63,303 bases of DNA from Bacillota bacterium. GTDB lineage: Bacteria > Bacillota > Sulfobacillia > Sulfobacillales > Sulfobacillaceae. This document shows, piece after piece, positions 34,062 to 41,558 of the stretch; the stretch's first letter is position 1; each line of letters opens with the position of its first letter. The translations under genes and the position numbers were made by a program. Location of the stretch: assembly GCA_021799435.1 (NCBI GenBank), contig JAJZAN010000007.1, positions 1 through 63,303 on the forward strand. Reading direction: 5' to 3'. The notes below the pieces were generated by a model that did not search any database, was not told where the DNA came from, and was given only the letters and a program-made list of their open reading frames with translations.

Positions 34062-34383
34062 ATGTGGCGGCCGCCACAGTCTCTGGTTGGGCTCCTGCCC
34101 ATGTGGGCCAGAACCAGAGGTGTACAGAGGCCTCAACCGTAACTGACCACAGCTGACCCGTTGGGGAAAAGCTGACCACATGGACGCCCGACACAGCGCC
34201 GTCTTGGTCCACGAGACTCACAAGTTGGGCGGTGTTGGTATTGTTCGCCGCTTGCATGACGGCCACGGCGTTGTCCAGCGCGTCTTGCAGGTTTTGCTGT
34301 GCCGCCCAAACTTGTCCCAAAGCGGTCACCGCGCCGGCCATGACCAAGCCCACCAGCACCAACCCGAGTCCCATTAAACTCAC
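34060..34383 (-). CDS. Tad-type pilus-associated protein (TadG/pseudopilin-like)
   Basis: The 107-residue protein has one N-terminal hydrophobic helix (MGLGLVLVGLVMAGAVTALG) followed by a Gln/Asn-rich helix and a short beta region, the layout of Tad pseudopilins. The glutamate at position +5 of the prepilin motif is missing, so processing by prepilin peptidase is uncertain. GTG at 34383 (one base past the stop of the preceding gene) or ATG at 34374 could be the start. It is the last of three small genes in a Tad-like group and has no close family match that I can name. Confidence 0.5.
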   Translation of the reverse strand: MSLMGLGLVLVGLVMAGAVTALGQVWAAQQNLQDALDNAVAVMQAANNTNTAQLVSLVDQDGAVSGVHVVSFSPTGQLWSVTVEASVHLWFWPTWAGAQPETVAAAT

Positions 34384-34384
34384 G

Positions 34385-34792
34385 CTACCACATCGGAAAG
34401 TGATGATAGATAATCGTCGTGCCACCACCGCCACCCCCGCCGCCCGTGGTTACCTGGGGCGGCGGGCTCTGGCCCGGCGCCGGCAAGCTCGCCATGGAAC
34501 GCGAGGCTGTCACCGTGGCAGTCTTCCCAGTGTTCCAGAGCCTCACCGGAACCGCCACCGTCAGGGTGCGGACATTGCCGCTCCGCGACGCCGTAATGGA
34601 CGCTCCAGAGACCCCCTGGCTAGCCAAGACTCGGTTCACGTCTGCTTCCGCCCCGCGAGAACTTTGTCCCGCTGCCCACGTTTGAATCCCCTGTTGCGCG
34701 GCCTGACCGACCGCCACATGGTCCAGAAACAATCCACCGACCGTCGCCAAACCCAGGAACACGACCATCAGCACCGGCAGTACCAGCATCAT
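34385..34792 (-). CDS. TadE-like pilus protein
   Basis: The protein (135 residues from ATG 34792) has the TadE layout: a single hydrophobic helix (MMLVLPVLMVVFLGLATVGGLF) followed by VGQAAQQGIQTWAAG and a C-terminal domain ending in a poly-glycine stretch. Upstream and in frame lies GNAYIE, a class III prepilin-peptidase site with glycine before the cut and glutamate at +5. However, no ATG, GTG or TTG lies between that motif and a point well inside the preceding gene. The true start may be an ATA that overlaps the preceding TAG (ATAG), or the ATG given here. Family call is good, start is not. Confidence 0.6.
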   Translation of the reverse strand: MMLVLPVLMVVFLGLATVGGLFLDHVAVGQAAQQGIQTWAAGQSSRGAEADVNRVLASQGVSGASITASRSGNVRTLTVAVPVRLWNTGKTATVTASRSMASLPAPGQSPPPQVTTGGGGGGGGTTIIYHHFPMW

Positions 34793-34812
34793 CTCAATAT
34801 AGGCGTTGCCGG

Positions 34813-35007
34813 CTATTGAATGGTGCTGAGGTTGTTGGTAATTTGCCCGAAGGCGGTCACCAAGGCGTTTCTGAGTGCTTCGATGGGCATAATCATCGCC
34901 AATACCACGACGATAATCCAGATTCCGTTCTCGATAAACACGTTGCCCTCTCGTTTGGCGAAACGCGCGACAAACCGTCCGCCCCACAGTCTTAGCCATA
35001 GTGTCAC
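34813..35007 (-). CDS. Flp/Fap-type type IVb pilin
   Basis: The 64-residue protein has a basic leader (LWGGRFVARFAKREG), a prepilin cleavage motif G-NVFIE with glutamate at +5, and a hydrophobic helix (NGIWIIVVVLAMIMPIEAL) followed by a short tail. This is the plan of Flp pilins that build Tad adhesion pili. GTG at 35007 has an excellent AGGAGGAG site. No assembly ATPase, peptidase or secretin genes lie nearby, so the machinery must be encoded elsewhere. Confidence 0.65.
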   Translation of the reverse strand: MTLWLRLWGGRFVARFAKREGNVFIENGIWIIVVVLAMIMPIEALRNALVTAFGQITNNLSTIQ

Positions 35008-35243
35008 AAAATCTCCTCCTGCCTCCGATTCCGCGCATCGGCGCGGTAGGCACAGGATAGCGAAAAAGTCGGGGAGGAATCGGGTCAATCCCTCGACACG
35101 ACTCCACCGCCCTGTGCGGGAAAGTGTGGGGTAGTCACCATTTCCCGTTGCGACCTAAAACGACAGCTTTACAGGGATCATGGCACCATTTTCCAAGGCC
35201 GGAATAGAATGGTTTGACCCTTACTAGAGAGGAGGTTTCTCGG
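35008..35243. other. Intergenic region between the pilin and holin-like genes
   Basis: This 236-base stretch separates two divergent genes and should hold both promoters. I see no near-consensus promoter, RNA gene or perfect hairpin. A TTGACC at 35071-35076 on the minus strand lacks a -10 at the right distance. Frames crossing it are not gene-like. Confidence 0.4.
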
Positions 35244-35549
35244 ATGAATGGCGTGGTCCCATACCTGGCTGCGGCATACGTGTCGCAAACGGTCTCGAAG
35301 GCCATCGCAAGCCTCATTCCCCTAAACTCATCACGATGGGCTGGCTTGCTCCGCGAGTGGTCCGCCACGGGATCTGGGGTGGCTATGGCTTTCGCGGCCC
35401 GCATGGATATCTTAGGCGACATCGGGCTGGACTTGGGCATCGAGCCTTTAGGCTATGTCATTACCGGGCTCATTTTGGGCCACGGAGTACAATACACGAT
35501 TAGCTTTCTCAGCAATGGCCCCAGAGGCGGTCAGACCCCCGCCGCGTGA
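35244..35549 (+). CDS. Small holin-like membrane-associated protein
   Basis: The 101-residue protein has a moderately hydrophobic first half (VVPYLAAAYVSQTVSKAIASLI) and a final hydrophobic segment with glycines (GYVITGLILGHGVQYTISFL). The last part resembles small holin-like proteins with a TGL-x-GRG motif found in spore formers, but the match is weak. The ATG at 35244 follows GAGGAGG. It lies 85 bases upstream of the lipoprotein gene on the same strand. Function unknown. Confidence 0.5.
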   Translation: MNGVVPYLAAAYVSQTVSKAIASLIPLNSSRWAGLLREWSATGSGVAMAFAARMDILGDIGLDLGIEPLGYVITGLILGHGVQYTISFLSNGPRGGQTPAA

Positions 35550-35556
35550 TTTCCAC

Positions 35557-35626
35557 ACTCCCTTCGTAAATAATTTCTGCCTACTCGGGGAAATTAAGGC
35601 CAAATCATCGCGATTACGAAGGGAGT
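35557..35626 (+). promoter_or_regulatory. Nested hairpin that sequesters the lipoprotein ribosome site
   Basis: An outer perfect 13-bp stem pairs ACTCCCTTCGTAA (35557-35569) with TTACGAAGGGAGT (35614-35626). Inside it a second perfect 7-bp stem pairs TAATTTC (35571-35577) with GAAATTA (35590-35596). The right outer arm contains AAGGGAG, the ribosome site of the lipoprotein gene that starts nine bases later. If transcribed, the folded form would hide that site. Confidence 0.65.
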
Positions 35627-35634
35627 CTCCTATC

Positions 35635-36654
35635 ATGCGGACATCCAAAGTCACCGCCGGAATGGCTCTGCTCTCAACGGCTGTCATACTCGCCGCCTGC
35701 GGAACCAATCCCGCGCCCTCACACGGGGGCAACACGACCACGGGCGCTTCGGGCACCAAGCACACCACCGGAGGCAATGCCAACAAAGCGGCCTTGGGCG
35801 GTGGAATCAAAAAAACAGCCGGATCCAATAACCCCGGGGGAACCACTGCCACTGCCAAAAACGGCAGCAACACCTCCAACGCGTCAACGACCAAAGCGGC
35901 AGGCACCCCTATTGCGCTTACAACTCTTCCTGCGATAACCGCCGTCGAGCCATTCAATCCGGCTTACAAGTCATACCACGCTGTCTCCTCGTTTGTTAAC
36001 GAAATGGGTTTTCACTGGATGACTCAGGCACCAGGCATTGTCTACATGACCAACAATCACAATCAAATCACGGGCGTGGAGGCTACTTTCCCGCAAAACC
36101 ACGGGAACTACCCATGGTACGACCCAGCCACGCCACCCAGCATTTTGAATGCCAGCCTGGCGTTCTACAGCGAACATCTGTACTTTGTTCCCCCGACAAG
36201 CATTACCCCTGGCATGTCGGCTGCCACCACCAGCGACCTCACGTCATGGACGTCATTCGTGACGGTCAATACCCGCTTGCAGGCCTATGTCAAAGAGCCC
36301 AGCACCTACAAAGGCTATACCATATACGGTCCTCCCCATGGATTGGGCATCAAGGTGCTGGTCAGCCCTGCGGGACTGGTGTCCGGGTTCATGGTGGGCG
36401 AACCGGCCGCTTGGGGATGGTCTCCAGTGTACGCTGAACCCCAGGGGCAACCGGTCGTGTCCCGGAATTTTGGCAAAGCCTACCTGAGCGTGTTCATGGT
36501 GGAACCAGCGACAGCTTCCTCCGCATCAGCCGCGGGAACCGCGTCCAACACGTCTTCGAACAATATCAGCAGCAACACAACCACTAAGGGCGGAAGCACC
36601 ACCGGCACCAAGGGGGGCGGCACCACTCGCACCAAGGGCGGAAACAAAAGCTAG
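35635..36654 (+). CDS. Lipoprotein with Thr/Gly/Asn-rich linkers
   Basis: The 339-residue protein has a lipoprotein signal with lipobox LAAC (Cys22), so it is anchored to the outer face of the membrane. Residues 23-95 and 300-339 are low-complexity Thr, Gly, Ser, Asn and Lys sequence. The central domain (about 100-295) includes AVSSFVNEMGFHWMTQAPG, NHNQITGVEATFPQN and GPPHGLGIKVLVSPAGLVSGFMVGEP, which I cannot assign to a family. The ATG at 35635 follows AAGGGAG, which lies in a long hairpin. Its stop overlaps the end of a small convergent membrane peptide gene. Confidence 0.8.
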   Translation: MRTSKVTAGMALLSTAVILAACGTNPAPSHGGNTTTGASGTKHTTGGNANKAALGGGIKKTAGSNNPGGTTATAKNGSNTSNASTTKAAGTPIALTTLPAITAVEPFNPAYKSYHAVSSFVNEMGFHWMTQAPGIVYMTNNHNQITGVEATFPQNHGNYPWYDPATPPSILNASLAFYSEHLYFVPPTSITPGMSAATTSDLTSWTSFVTVNTRLQAYVKEPSTYKGYTIYGPPHGLGIKVLVSPAGLVSGFMVGEPAAWGWSPVYAEPQGQPVVSRNFGKAYLSVFMVEPATASSASAAGTASNTSSNNISSNTTTKGGSTTGTKGGGTTRTKGGNKS

Positions 36655-36755
36655 CGAATAAAGTAGCCAATGACCGCCGCGGCCAGCACCAACCCGACCA
36701 CAATCATGGCCAGGTAGGGCGGACGCGGTGCGTCTTCTTTGCGATTCTGAGACAT
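36651..36755 (-). CDS. 34-residue single-pass membrane peptide
   Basis: The short frame encodes a charged N-terminus (SQNRKEDAPRPP) and one hydrophobic helix (YLAMIVVGLVLAAAVIGYF) ending in IR. The ATG at 36755 is preceded by GGGAGGA at ideal spacing, which is the main reason to accept it. Its stop codon overlaps the lipoprotein stop by four bases in convergent orientation. Function unknown; it may be a small membrane regulator or a subunit. Confidence 0.55.
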   Translation of the reverse strand: MSQNRKEDAPRPPYLAMIVVGLVLAAAVIGYFIR

Positions 36756-36842
36756 TCAGGTTCCTCCCAACAATTCGGCCTTCTCATCATACCGCGAAGC
36801 CGCGGCCACATGAAACTCAGGTTAACCGGCCATGCTAAACCA

Positions 36843-38039
36843 ATGCGACCGTTTTGGCACACCGGCACCTTTTGGGCTTTCGCCCTGGGCTTGTTTCTCA
36901 ATGCCTATGTTTATGGAATTGCTGCGGTGGCTCTGCTCCGGTCGGCTCTCTTCGGCTCATTGGCCACGCTAGGCATGGCATGGGCTCCGGCCGGGTTCCT
37001 CGTCGGCATCGTTGCCGGCGGGGTGGCGGCCGATCGTTATGGGCGACGGATTATTTTGGCATGGGGTCCCTTGGGCTACGTGACAGGATTGTTAGGTCTC
37101 TTGTGGGCGGGCGGCCCGTCGATGGTGCTGGCATCCTCGCTTGTCCTGCTAGTCACCGCCGGAGTGGAGAGCAACACAATTCTCACCTATTCGCAGGAGC
37201 TTTTGCCTCTCGCTACCCGACGGCAGGCCATGTACGCGGAACTAAACTTTGTCAATCTTGGAGGGCTGGCCCTGGCGGCGGTGGCACTGGCCGGCCACCG
37301 ATCCGCCCCCCCCTTGCACCACTTGCTCTCCCTGGTGCCAGTGGGCATGGCGCTCCTGTCATGGCCCCTGCGCACCCGCCTTTCCGAGTCGCGCTTGTGG
37401 CGGGAAAGCCGCCTTCGCACCCGTCAGACCTTGCCTCATGATTACAGGCTTAGGTTCTTAGTGGCCGCGGCCTTTTCATTTTCCAACACCGCCGGTTTCT
37501 CTCTCCTAGCTTATGCCTTCGGGCACGAGTTCCTGCCCGATCACTTTCACCATCTTCTATTCGTCTCCACATTAAGTGCGTTTCTGGCCGGACTTCTGGC
37601 CCGCTGGTTTGGCCGTCTTTCTCCCAAGTTCCTGCTGTTGCTCGGTTATGGGATGGCATCGCTCAGCGCGTTCCTGATTCTACAAATTCAAACACCGCAC
37701 CGCCCGGAGTTTTGGGCTGCATTGCTCGTCTTAAGTGCCTTCACCTCACTGAGCTACTTAGCCGAGGACACGTTCAAATCAGATCTTTGGCCATCGGCAG
37801 TCCGCGCTCGGGTAATCGCCGCCGTGCGAGCCATCGGCATGGCTGGATACCTGGGGTTGCTGTTATGGGAGCAACGCGCGCCGCTGTCTCACTTCGTGCC
37901 CGTGATGGTAGGCACCTGGGGACTGGGTTTCATCGCCGCCGTGGTATGGTGGCTCGCAGGCCGGCTCACGTTTCAGCATGACCGCCCGGTATCCGAGAAT
38001 CGGCTCACGCACCGTTCGCGACACAACAAGCTCCGCTGA
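36843..38039 (+). CDS. MFS transporter
   Basis: The 398-residue protein has about twelve hydrophobic segments. The major-facilitator motif between helices 2 and 3 is GGVAADRYGRRIILAWG, and a helix 4/5 segment TAGVESNTILTYSQELLP resembles the sugar-porter/metabolite-symporter branch. The substrate is unknown. I chose the ATG at 36843; a start at 36810 is possible, and neither has a strong ribosome site. The last 177 bases overlap the convergent methyltransferase gene, which is unusual. Confidence 0.85.
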   Translation: MRPFWHTGTFWAFALGLFLNAYVYGIAAVALLRSALFGSLATLGMAWAPAGFLVGIVAGGVAADRYGRRIILAWGPLGYVTGLLGLLWAGGPSMVLASSLVLLVTAGVESNTILTYSQELLPLATRRQAMYAELNFVNLGGLALAAVALAGHRSAPPLHHLLSLVPVGMALLSWPLRTRLSESRLWRESRLRTRQTLPHDYRLRFLVAAAFSFSNTAGFSLLAYAFGHEFLPDHFHHLLFVSTLSAFLAGLLARWFGRLSPKFLLLLGYGMASLSAFLILQIQTPHRPEFWAALLVLSAFTSLSYLAEDTFKSDLWPSAVRARVIAAVRAIGMAGYLGLLLWEQRAPLSHFVPVMVGTWGLGFIAAVVWWLAGRLTFQHDRPVSENRLTHRSRHNKLR

Positions 38040-38879
38040 TCCAGCTAATCGACATAAGTCTGCCAACTGATAGGTACGTCCCTCCGGTAGATTGAGGGCC
38101 ACGTGCAGGGCAAACATGCGCGCCTCCTCCGACACCTCATCAAAGTACCCGGCCAGCACGATGACGCCTTCCGGCTTCAAATGCTGGCGACACGTCTCCA
38201 ACAGCGCCCGCACCTGATTTTCGGGAAAGCTTTCCACAAATCGCAACAGAGAAATCCCGTCGTACTGGCCGTCCGGAAACCTTTCGAATACATTCCGCTG
38301 TATGCAATGCACCCCCGACGGAGGAGGGTTGCCACCAAACACGACATCGACCATGACTGCGTGTGCCCCGTTCGCGTGCAGTGCGCGAGAGAATTGACCG
38401 CGACCAGCACCAATGTCCAACCAAGTCTTCTCCCGCACTGGCAAGACCTCCCCTATAAGCCAGTTCACGAGTGTTTCGGATCGACCGGCCAACACCTCCT
38501 GCTCAACCAGCCCCGGAACGCGCTCCGAAGCCTGTCTGTAGAGCAGTTTCGGCAGGGCATGCCAACCTTGGTCCATGCCCATTCCGGGATGCTCCCACCA
38601 GGTCGTTCCTCCCGTCCAATACCACTTTTGGGCGTGGCCTTGCCGCACCCATCCCCACCACTGCAGAACGCGCAACAACGGCCTTACCAATTTGGCGTCG
38701 AAACCGGCCTCACTCAAATCCTGCTCAGATGCTCCATCGGCCAGCCAACACGGCAAATCGGAAGTCTTAAGCGCTTCAATAATGCACGAACGATAATATT
38801 CACGCGGATTGGATGCCCAGTCTGCCCACACCTGCCATTCGCCTCCCCGAGATTCCTGTGGGGCGTACTCTATGCTCAT
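37863..38879 (-). CDS. Class I SAM-dependent methyltransferase
   Basis: The 338-residue protein resembles O-methyltransferases. An N-terminal helical winged-helix-like part (residues 1-110) precedes the SAM-binding fold with motif I TWLDIGAGRGQFSRAL near residue 155, VMVDVVFGG, and FERFPDGQYDGISLLRFVESFP. A post-motif region with VIVLAGYFDEVSEEAR follows. The natural end of the fold is near GYRAVMLKR; the final ~35 residues are not typical and lie within the overlap with the MFS gene. The acceptor is unknown. It follows pxpA by 33 bases on the same strand and may be the last gene of that operon. Confidence 0.75.
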   Translation of the reverse strand: MSIEYAPQESRGGEWQVWADWASNPREYYRSCIIEALKTSDLPCWLADGASEQDLSEAGFDAKLVRPLLRVLQWWGWVRQGHAQKWYWTGGTTWWEHPGMGMDQGWHALPKLLYRQASERVPGLVEQEVLAGRSETLVNWLIGEVLPVREKTWLDIGAGRGQFSRALHANGAHAVMVDVVFGGNPPPSGVHCIQRNVFERFPDGQYDGISLLRFVESFPENQVRALLETCRQHLKPEGVIVLAGYFDEVSEEARMFALHVALNLPEGRTYQLADLCRLAGSAELVVSRTVREPILGYRAVMLKREPACEPPYHGGDETQSPGAYHHGHEVRQRRALLP

Positions 38880-38912
38880 GGAGATTTGTCGGCGCCTGGC
38901 CCAGCCGCATCC

Positions 38913-39683
38913 TTATCGGCTGGATAGCACTTCCTTCATGGGGCGAACTTGGACACCCGCCGCTTCCAGTCCAGCCCTCACCTGGGCAGCGAGAGACGCG
39001 GCGCCTGGTGTATCACCGTGGATGCAAATGGTGTCCGGAACGATTTCTAGTGTACCGCCGTCGATGCTCTCGATGCGACGCTCGACGACCATCCGCACCG
39101 CCCGTTGGACCACAATCTCGGGATCGGCAATAACCGAGCCCGGGACTTTGCGAGACACCAAAAGGCCGCTTTGGTGGTAGGCCCGGTCGGCGTACACCTC
39201 TTGAGCGATTCTCAGTCCCCGCAGTTGTGCAGCTCGCAGCAGTTCCCCTCCATAGGTCACCATAATGAGCGCAGGGTCGTATGCATAGACAGCATCGACA
39301 ATAGCCTCAGCCAGGTCTGGACGGGTCATGGCCAAGTTGTTCAACTGCCCATGTGGCTTCACATGTTGCATGGGCACTCGATGCCGGCGGCAAAACCCTT
39401 CTAGGGCTCCGACTTGGTATAGTACGTCGGTGAAGGCCTCATCCGGGCTAACCGCCAGATCCCGCCGTCCAAATCCCACCAAGTCGGGAAAGGCAGGATG
39501 GGCGCCAATGCCGATACCCAGTCGAGCCGCCGCCTCTACCGTTCGATCCATGACCCGGGGATCCCCTCCATGAAATCCGCACGCCACGTTCGCCGAACTG
39601 ATGGACGGCAAGACGTGCTCGTCATCCCCCATCGTCCATGCCCCGAAACTCTCACCCATGTCGCAGTTCAAATCCACCATCAT
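38913..39683 (-). CDS. pxpA: 5-oxoprolinase subunit A (LamB/YcsF family)
   Basis: The 256-residue subunit, with PxpB and PxpC, hydrolyses 5-oxoproline (pyroglutamate) to glutamate with ATP. It starts with the family signature VDLNCDMGESFGAW and shows SANVACGFHGGDPRVM, GAHPAFPDLVGFGRR and VKPHGQLNNLA, with ICIHGDTPGA near the end. The ATG pair at 39683/39680 lies 32 bases inside pxpC, behind an internal AAGGAG, so translation is coupled. Confidence 0.96.
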   Translation of the reverse strand: MMVDLNCDMGESFGAWTMGDDEHVLPSISSANVACGFHGGDPRVMDRTVEAAARLGIGIGAHPAFPDLVGFGRRDLAVSPDEAFTDVLYQVGALEGFCRRHRVPMQHVKPHGQLNNLAMTRPDLAEAIVDAVYAYDPALIMVTYGGELLRAAQLRGLRIAQEVYADRAYHQSGLLVSRKVPGSVIADPEIVVQRAVRMVVERRIESIDGGTLEIVPDTICIHGDTPGAASLAAQVRAGLEAAGVQVRPMKEVLSSR

Positions 39684-40833
39684 TGGTTAGCGCTCCTTTC
39701 ATGGTCATCATCGTTTCTCCCTTACCGAGCCACTGCCCTAAAGGACCCACCCGTTCCAACACCCCCGCGCCGCTTGCCACCACATCAAAGACCTGGCCCG
39801 TCGACGCGATCCGTGCCACGCACTGCCCTCGCCATACCGAGTCCCCAGCGCCGGGCAAACGGCGACCGTACCGATCCCGGTCCATCATCCAGCCCGCATA
39901 CGGCATAGCCAGGCGTTTCGATGTAGGCTCCCCTGCAGGAAACTGCCAAGCCTCGGCGAGGGCCGTCTGGGCTTCTTCGGCGTCCACACTCTCGAATACC
40001 ACCCAGTCGCCGGGCGCCAATTGGGCCATGACCGGCCAATCCGCCCGAATGACATGGGCCAAGGGCGGATATCCCCCCAAACTGCCGCGCCCTTTCATCA
40101 ACAACAGCAAATGGCCGCTGGGCGGACACTCAATGCTGCCTATGGCCATGCCTTCAGACGGCCAATCTCCCCGAGGACTGGCGATGGGTTCTCCCGTGAG
40201 CCGCAGTCCGATGCCGTTGGAATCCGCCGAGACAGTGAATTCGCGCGTCAAAAGCTGAGCATAGGATGACGCGGGGAAACGGTCCCGCCGCACGCCCGGC
40301 ATGACCCGCAACACGTGTCCGGCCCGCATCGTGGGCCAGCGCGTGCTGGTCTGGGTTGCAGCGTGGGTGGTGGATCGCAGGCAATCCCCGGCGGCTAAGG
40401 GACGTCCGCCCAGTCCCCCAATCTCCGACGCCCAGTCCGTCGACCGGCTTCCAAGCACCGCGGGCACGTCGATGCCCCCAGGAAACGCCAAATAGGCACG
40501 AAATCCGCTGCGCCGGGTGCCAAAGCGGATCCGAGCGCCGGCTTCCATGAACCGAGCAGTTCCGGAAGGCCACGCGTGACCATCGACGACGGCTGACAGC
40601 TCAGCACCAGCTAAGGCCAGAGGCCCTTCCTCGAGAACTTCCAATTCGGGACCAATGGCCGTCATCTCCACCGCCGCCTGGTCGTCGCAATTGCCCACAA
40701 GACGGTTCGCCCATGCCAAGGCCCACTCATCCTGGGCGCCGCCAACCATCACTCCCCAATGCTCATACCCCCACCGGCCCGTATCCTGGACAGAGGTCAA
40801 GAGGCCCGGCCGCGCCACCCGCACGGCTGTCAT
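39652..40833 (-). CDS. pxpC: 5-oxoprolinase subunit C (KipA/biotin-dependent carboxylase-like fold)
   Basis: The 393-residue protein matches PxpC/KipA. Motifs are VARPGLLTSVQDTGRWGYEHWGV at the N-terminus, GGAQDEWALAWANRLVGN, LAFPGGIDVPAVLGSRSTD, and the later GLRLTGEPIASPRGDWPSEGMAIGSIECPPSGHLLLLM. It forms the catalytic complex with PxpB. Its start overlaps the pxpB stop by four bases (ATGA). The C-terminus is slightly longer than usual (LGKGETMMTMKGAL). Confidence 0.95.
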   Translation of the reverse strand: MTAVRVARPGLLTSVQDTGRWGYEHWGVMVGGAQDEWALAWANRLVGNCDDQAAVEMTAIGPELEVLEEGPLALAGAELSAVVDGHAWPSGTARFMEAGARIRFGTRRSGFRAYLAFPGGIDVPAVLGSRSTDWASEIGGLGGRPLAAGDCLRSTTHAATQTSTRWPTMRAGHVLRVMPGVRRDRFPASSYAQLLTREFTVSADSNGIGLRLTGEPIASPRGDWPSEGMAIGSIECPPSGHLLLLMKGRGSLGGYPPLAHVIRADWPVMAQLAPGDWVVFESVDAEEAQTALAEAWQFPAGEPTSKRLAMPYAGWMMDRDRYGRRLPGAGDSVWRGQCVARIASTGQVFDVVASGAGVLERVGPLGQWLGKGETMMTMKGALTNDGGFELRHG

Positions 40834-41558
40834 TCGCGCACCTCACATAGGCGCACCGGACTCGTGGATGCCTTCAACGCGTGATATTCCTCCTCAGACA
40901 CGGCCCGAAAGCGCAGCCGATCCCCAGGACGATACAGACAGGGGGGCGTGTCTTGCCAGTCAAAGAGCACCACTGGCGTGCGTCCGATGAGATGCCAACC
41001 GCCAGGAGTAGCCAAAGGATAAATGCCGGTCTGGGCCCCCGCGATGGCGACCGCACCGGGGTAGACGCGGGTCCGCGGGATGGCACGCCGTGGAAGGCGC
41101 AGAGCTGGCGTCAGAAGCCCGGCCAAGGGAAATCCCGGCGCAAAACCGATGCAGTAGATCCGATAGATCTGAGCTCCATGCAATGAAACCACTTCGTCGG
41201 GCCGGAGGCCCAATTGAGACGCCGCCACTTCCAAATCTGGCCCCGCATTGCCGCCATAAAGCACCGGAACATCCCAAGTACGGGCGGAGCGCGGCCTGGA
41301 TCGGCCCATGGGCAGAACTTGGAGCCACTCCAGAAGTTGCTCGGCCGTCAGACGCCGGGCATCGTACTCCACCAAGAGCGTAGTAAAGGCCGGCACTACG
41401 CCAACCACCCCAGCGAATTGGGCATCGAGGACGGCCTCGGCAACCTGATGGACCCGGTCATTGCTGTCTTCACCGAGATCCGTACCAAATTGCAACAACA
41501 GTCCGGCATCGCCAACCCGATGCACAGCGGTCCACGGCCGGGCAATCTCTTTATGCAT
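40830..41558 (-). CDS. pxpB: 5-oxoprolinase subunit B (KipI family)
   Basis: The 242-residue protein matches PxpB/KipI. It shows RVGDAGLLLQFG near the N-terminus, TTLLVEYDARRLT, DVPVLYGGNAGPDLE and the signature IYCIGFAPGFPLAGLL, followed by PRRAIPRTRVYPGAVAIAGAQTGIYPLATPGGWHLIGRT. In Bacillus KipI also inhibits a sporulation kinase, but operon context here indicates 5-oxoprolinase. I use the ATG at 41558, which overlaps the upstream lyase stop by eight bases (ATGCATAA); a TTG at 41585 is possible. Confidence 0.95.
   Translation of the reverse strand: MHKEIARPWTAVHRVGDAGLLLQFGTDLGEDSNDRVHQVAEAVLDAQFAGVVGVVPAFTTLLVEYDARRLTAEQLLEWLQVLPMGRSRPRSARTWDVPVLYGGNAGPDLEVAASQLGLRPDEVVSLHGAQIYRIYCIGFAPGFPLAGLLTPALRLPRRAIPRTRVYPGAVAIAGAQTGIYPLATPGGWHLIGRTPVVLFDWQDTPPCLYRPGDRLRFRAVSEEEYHALKASTSPVRLCEVRE

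Noticed and set aside
35135-35440. 101-residue minus-strand frame across the holin-like gene
   Set aside because: It has no ribosome site and overlaps a better supported plus-strand gene.
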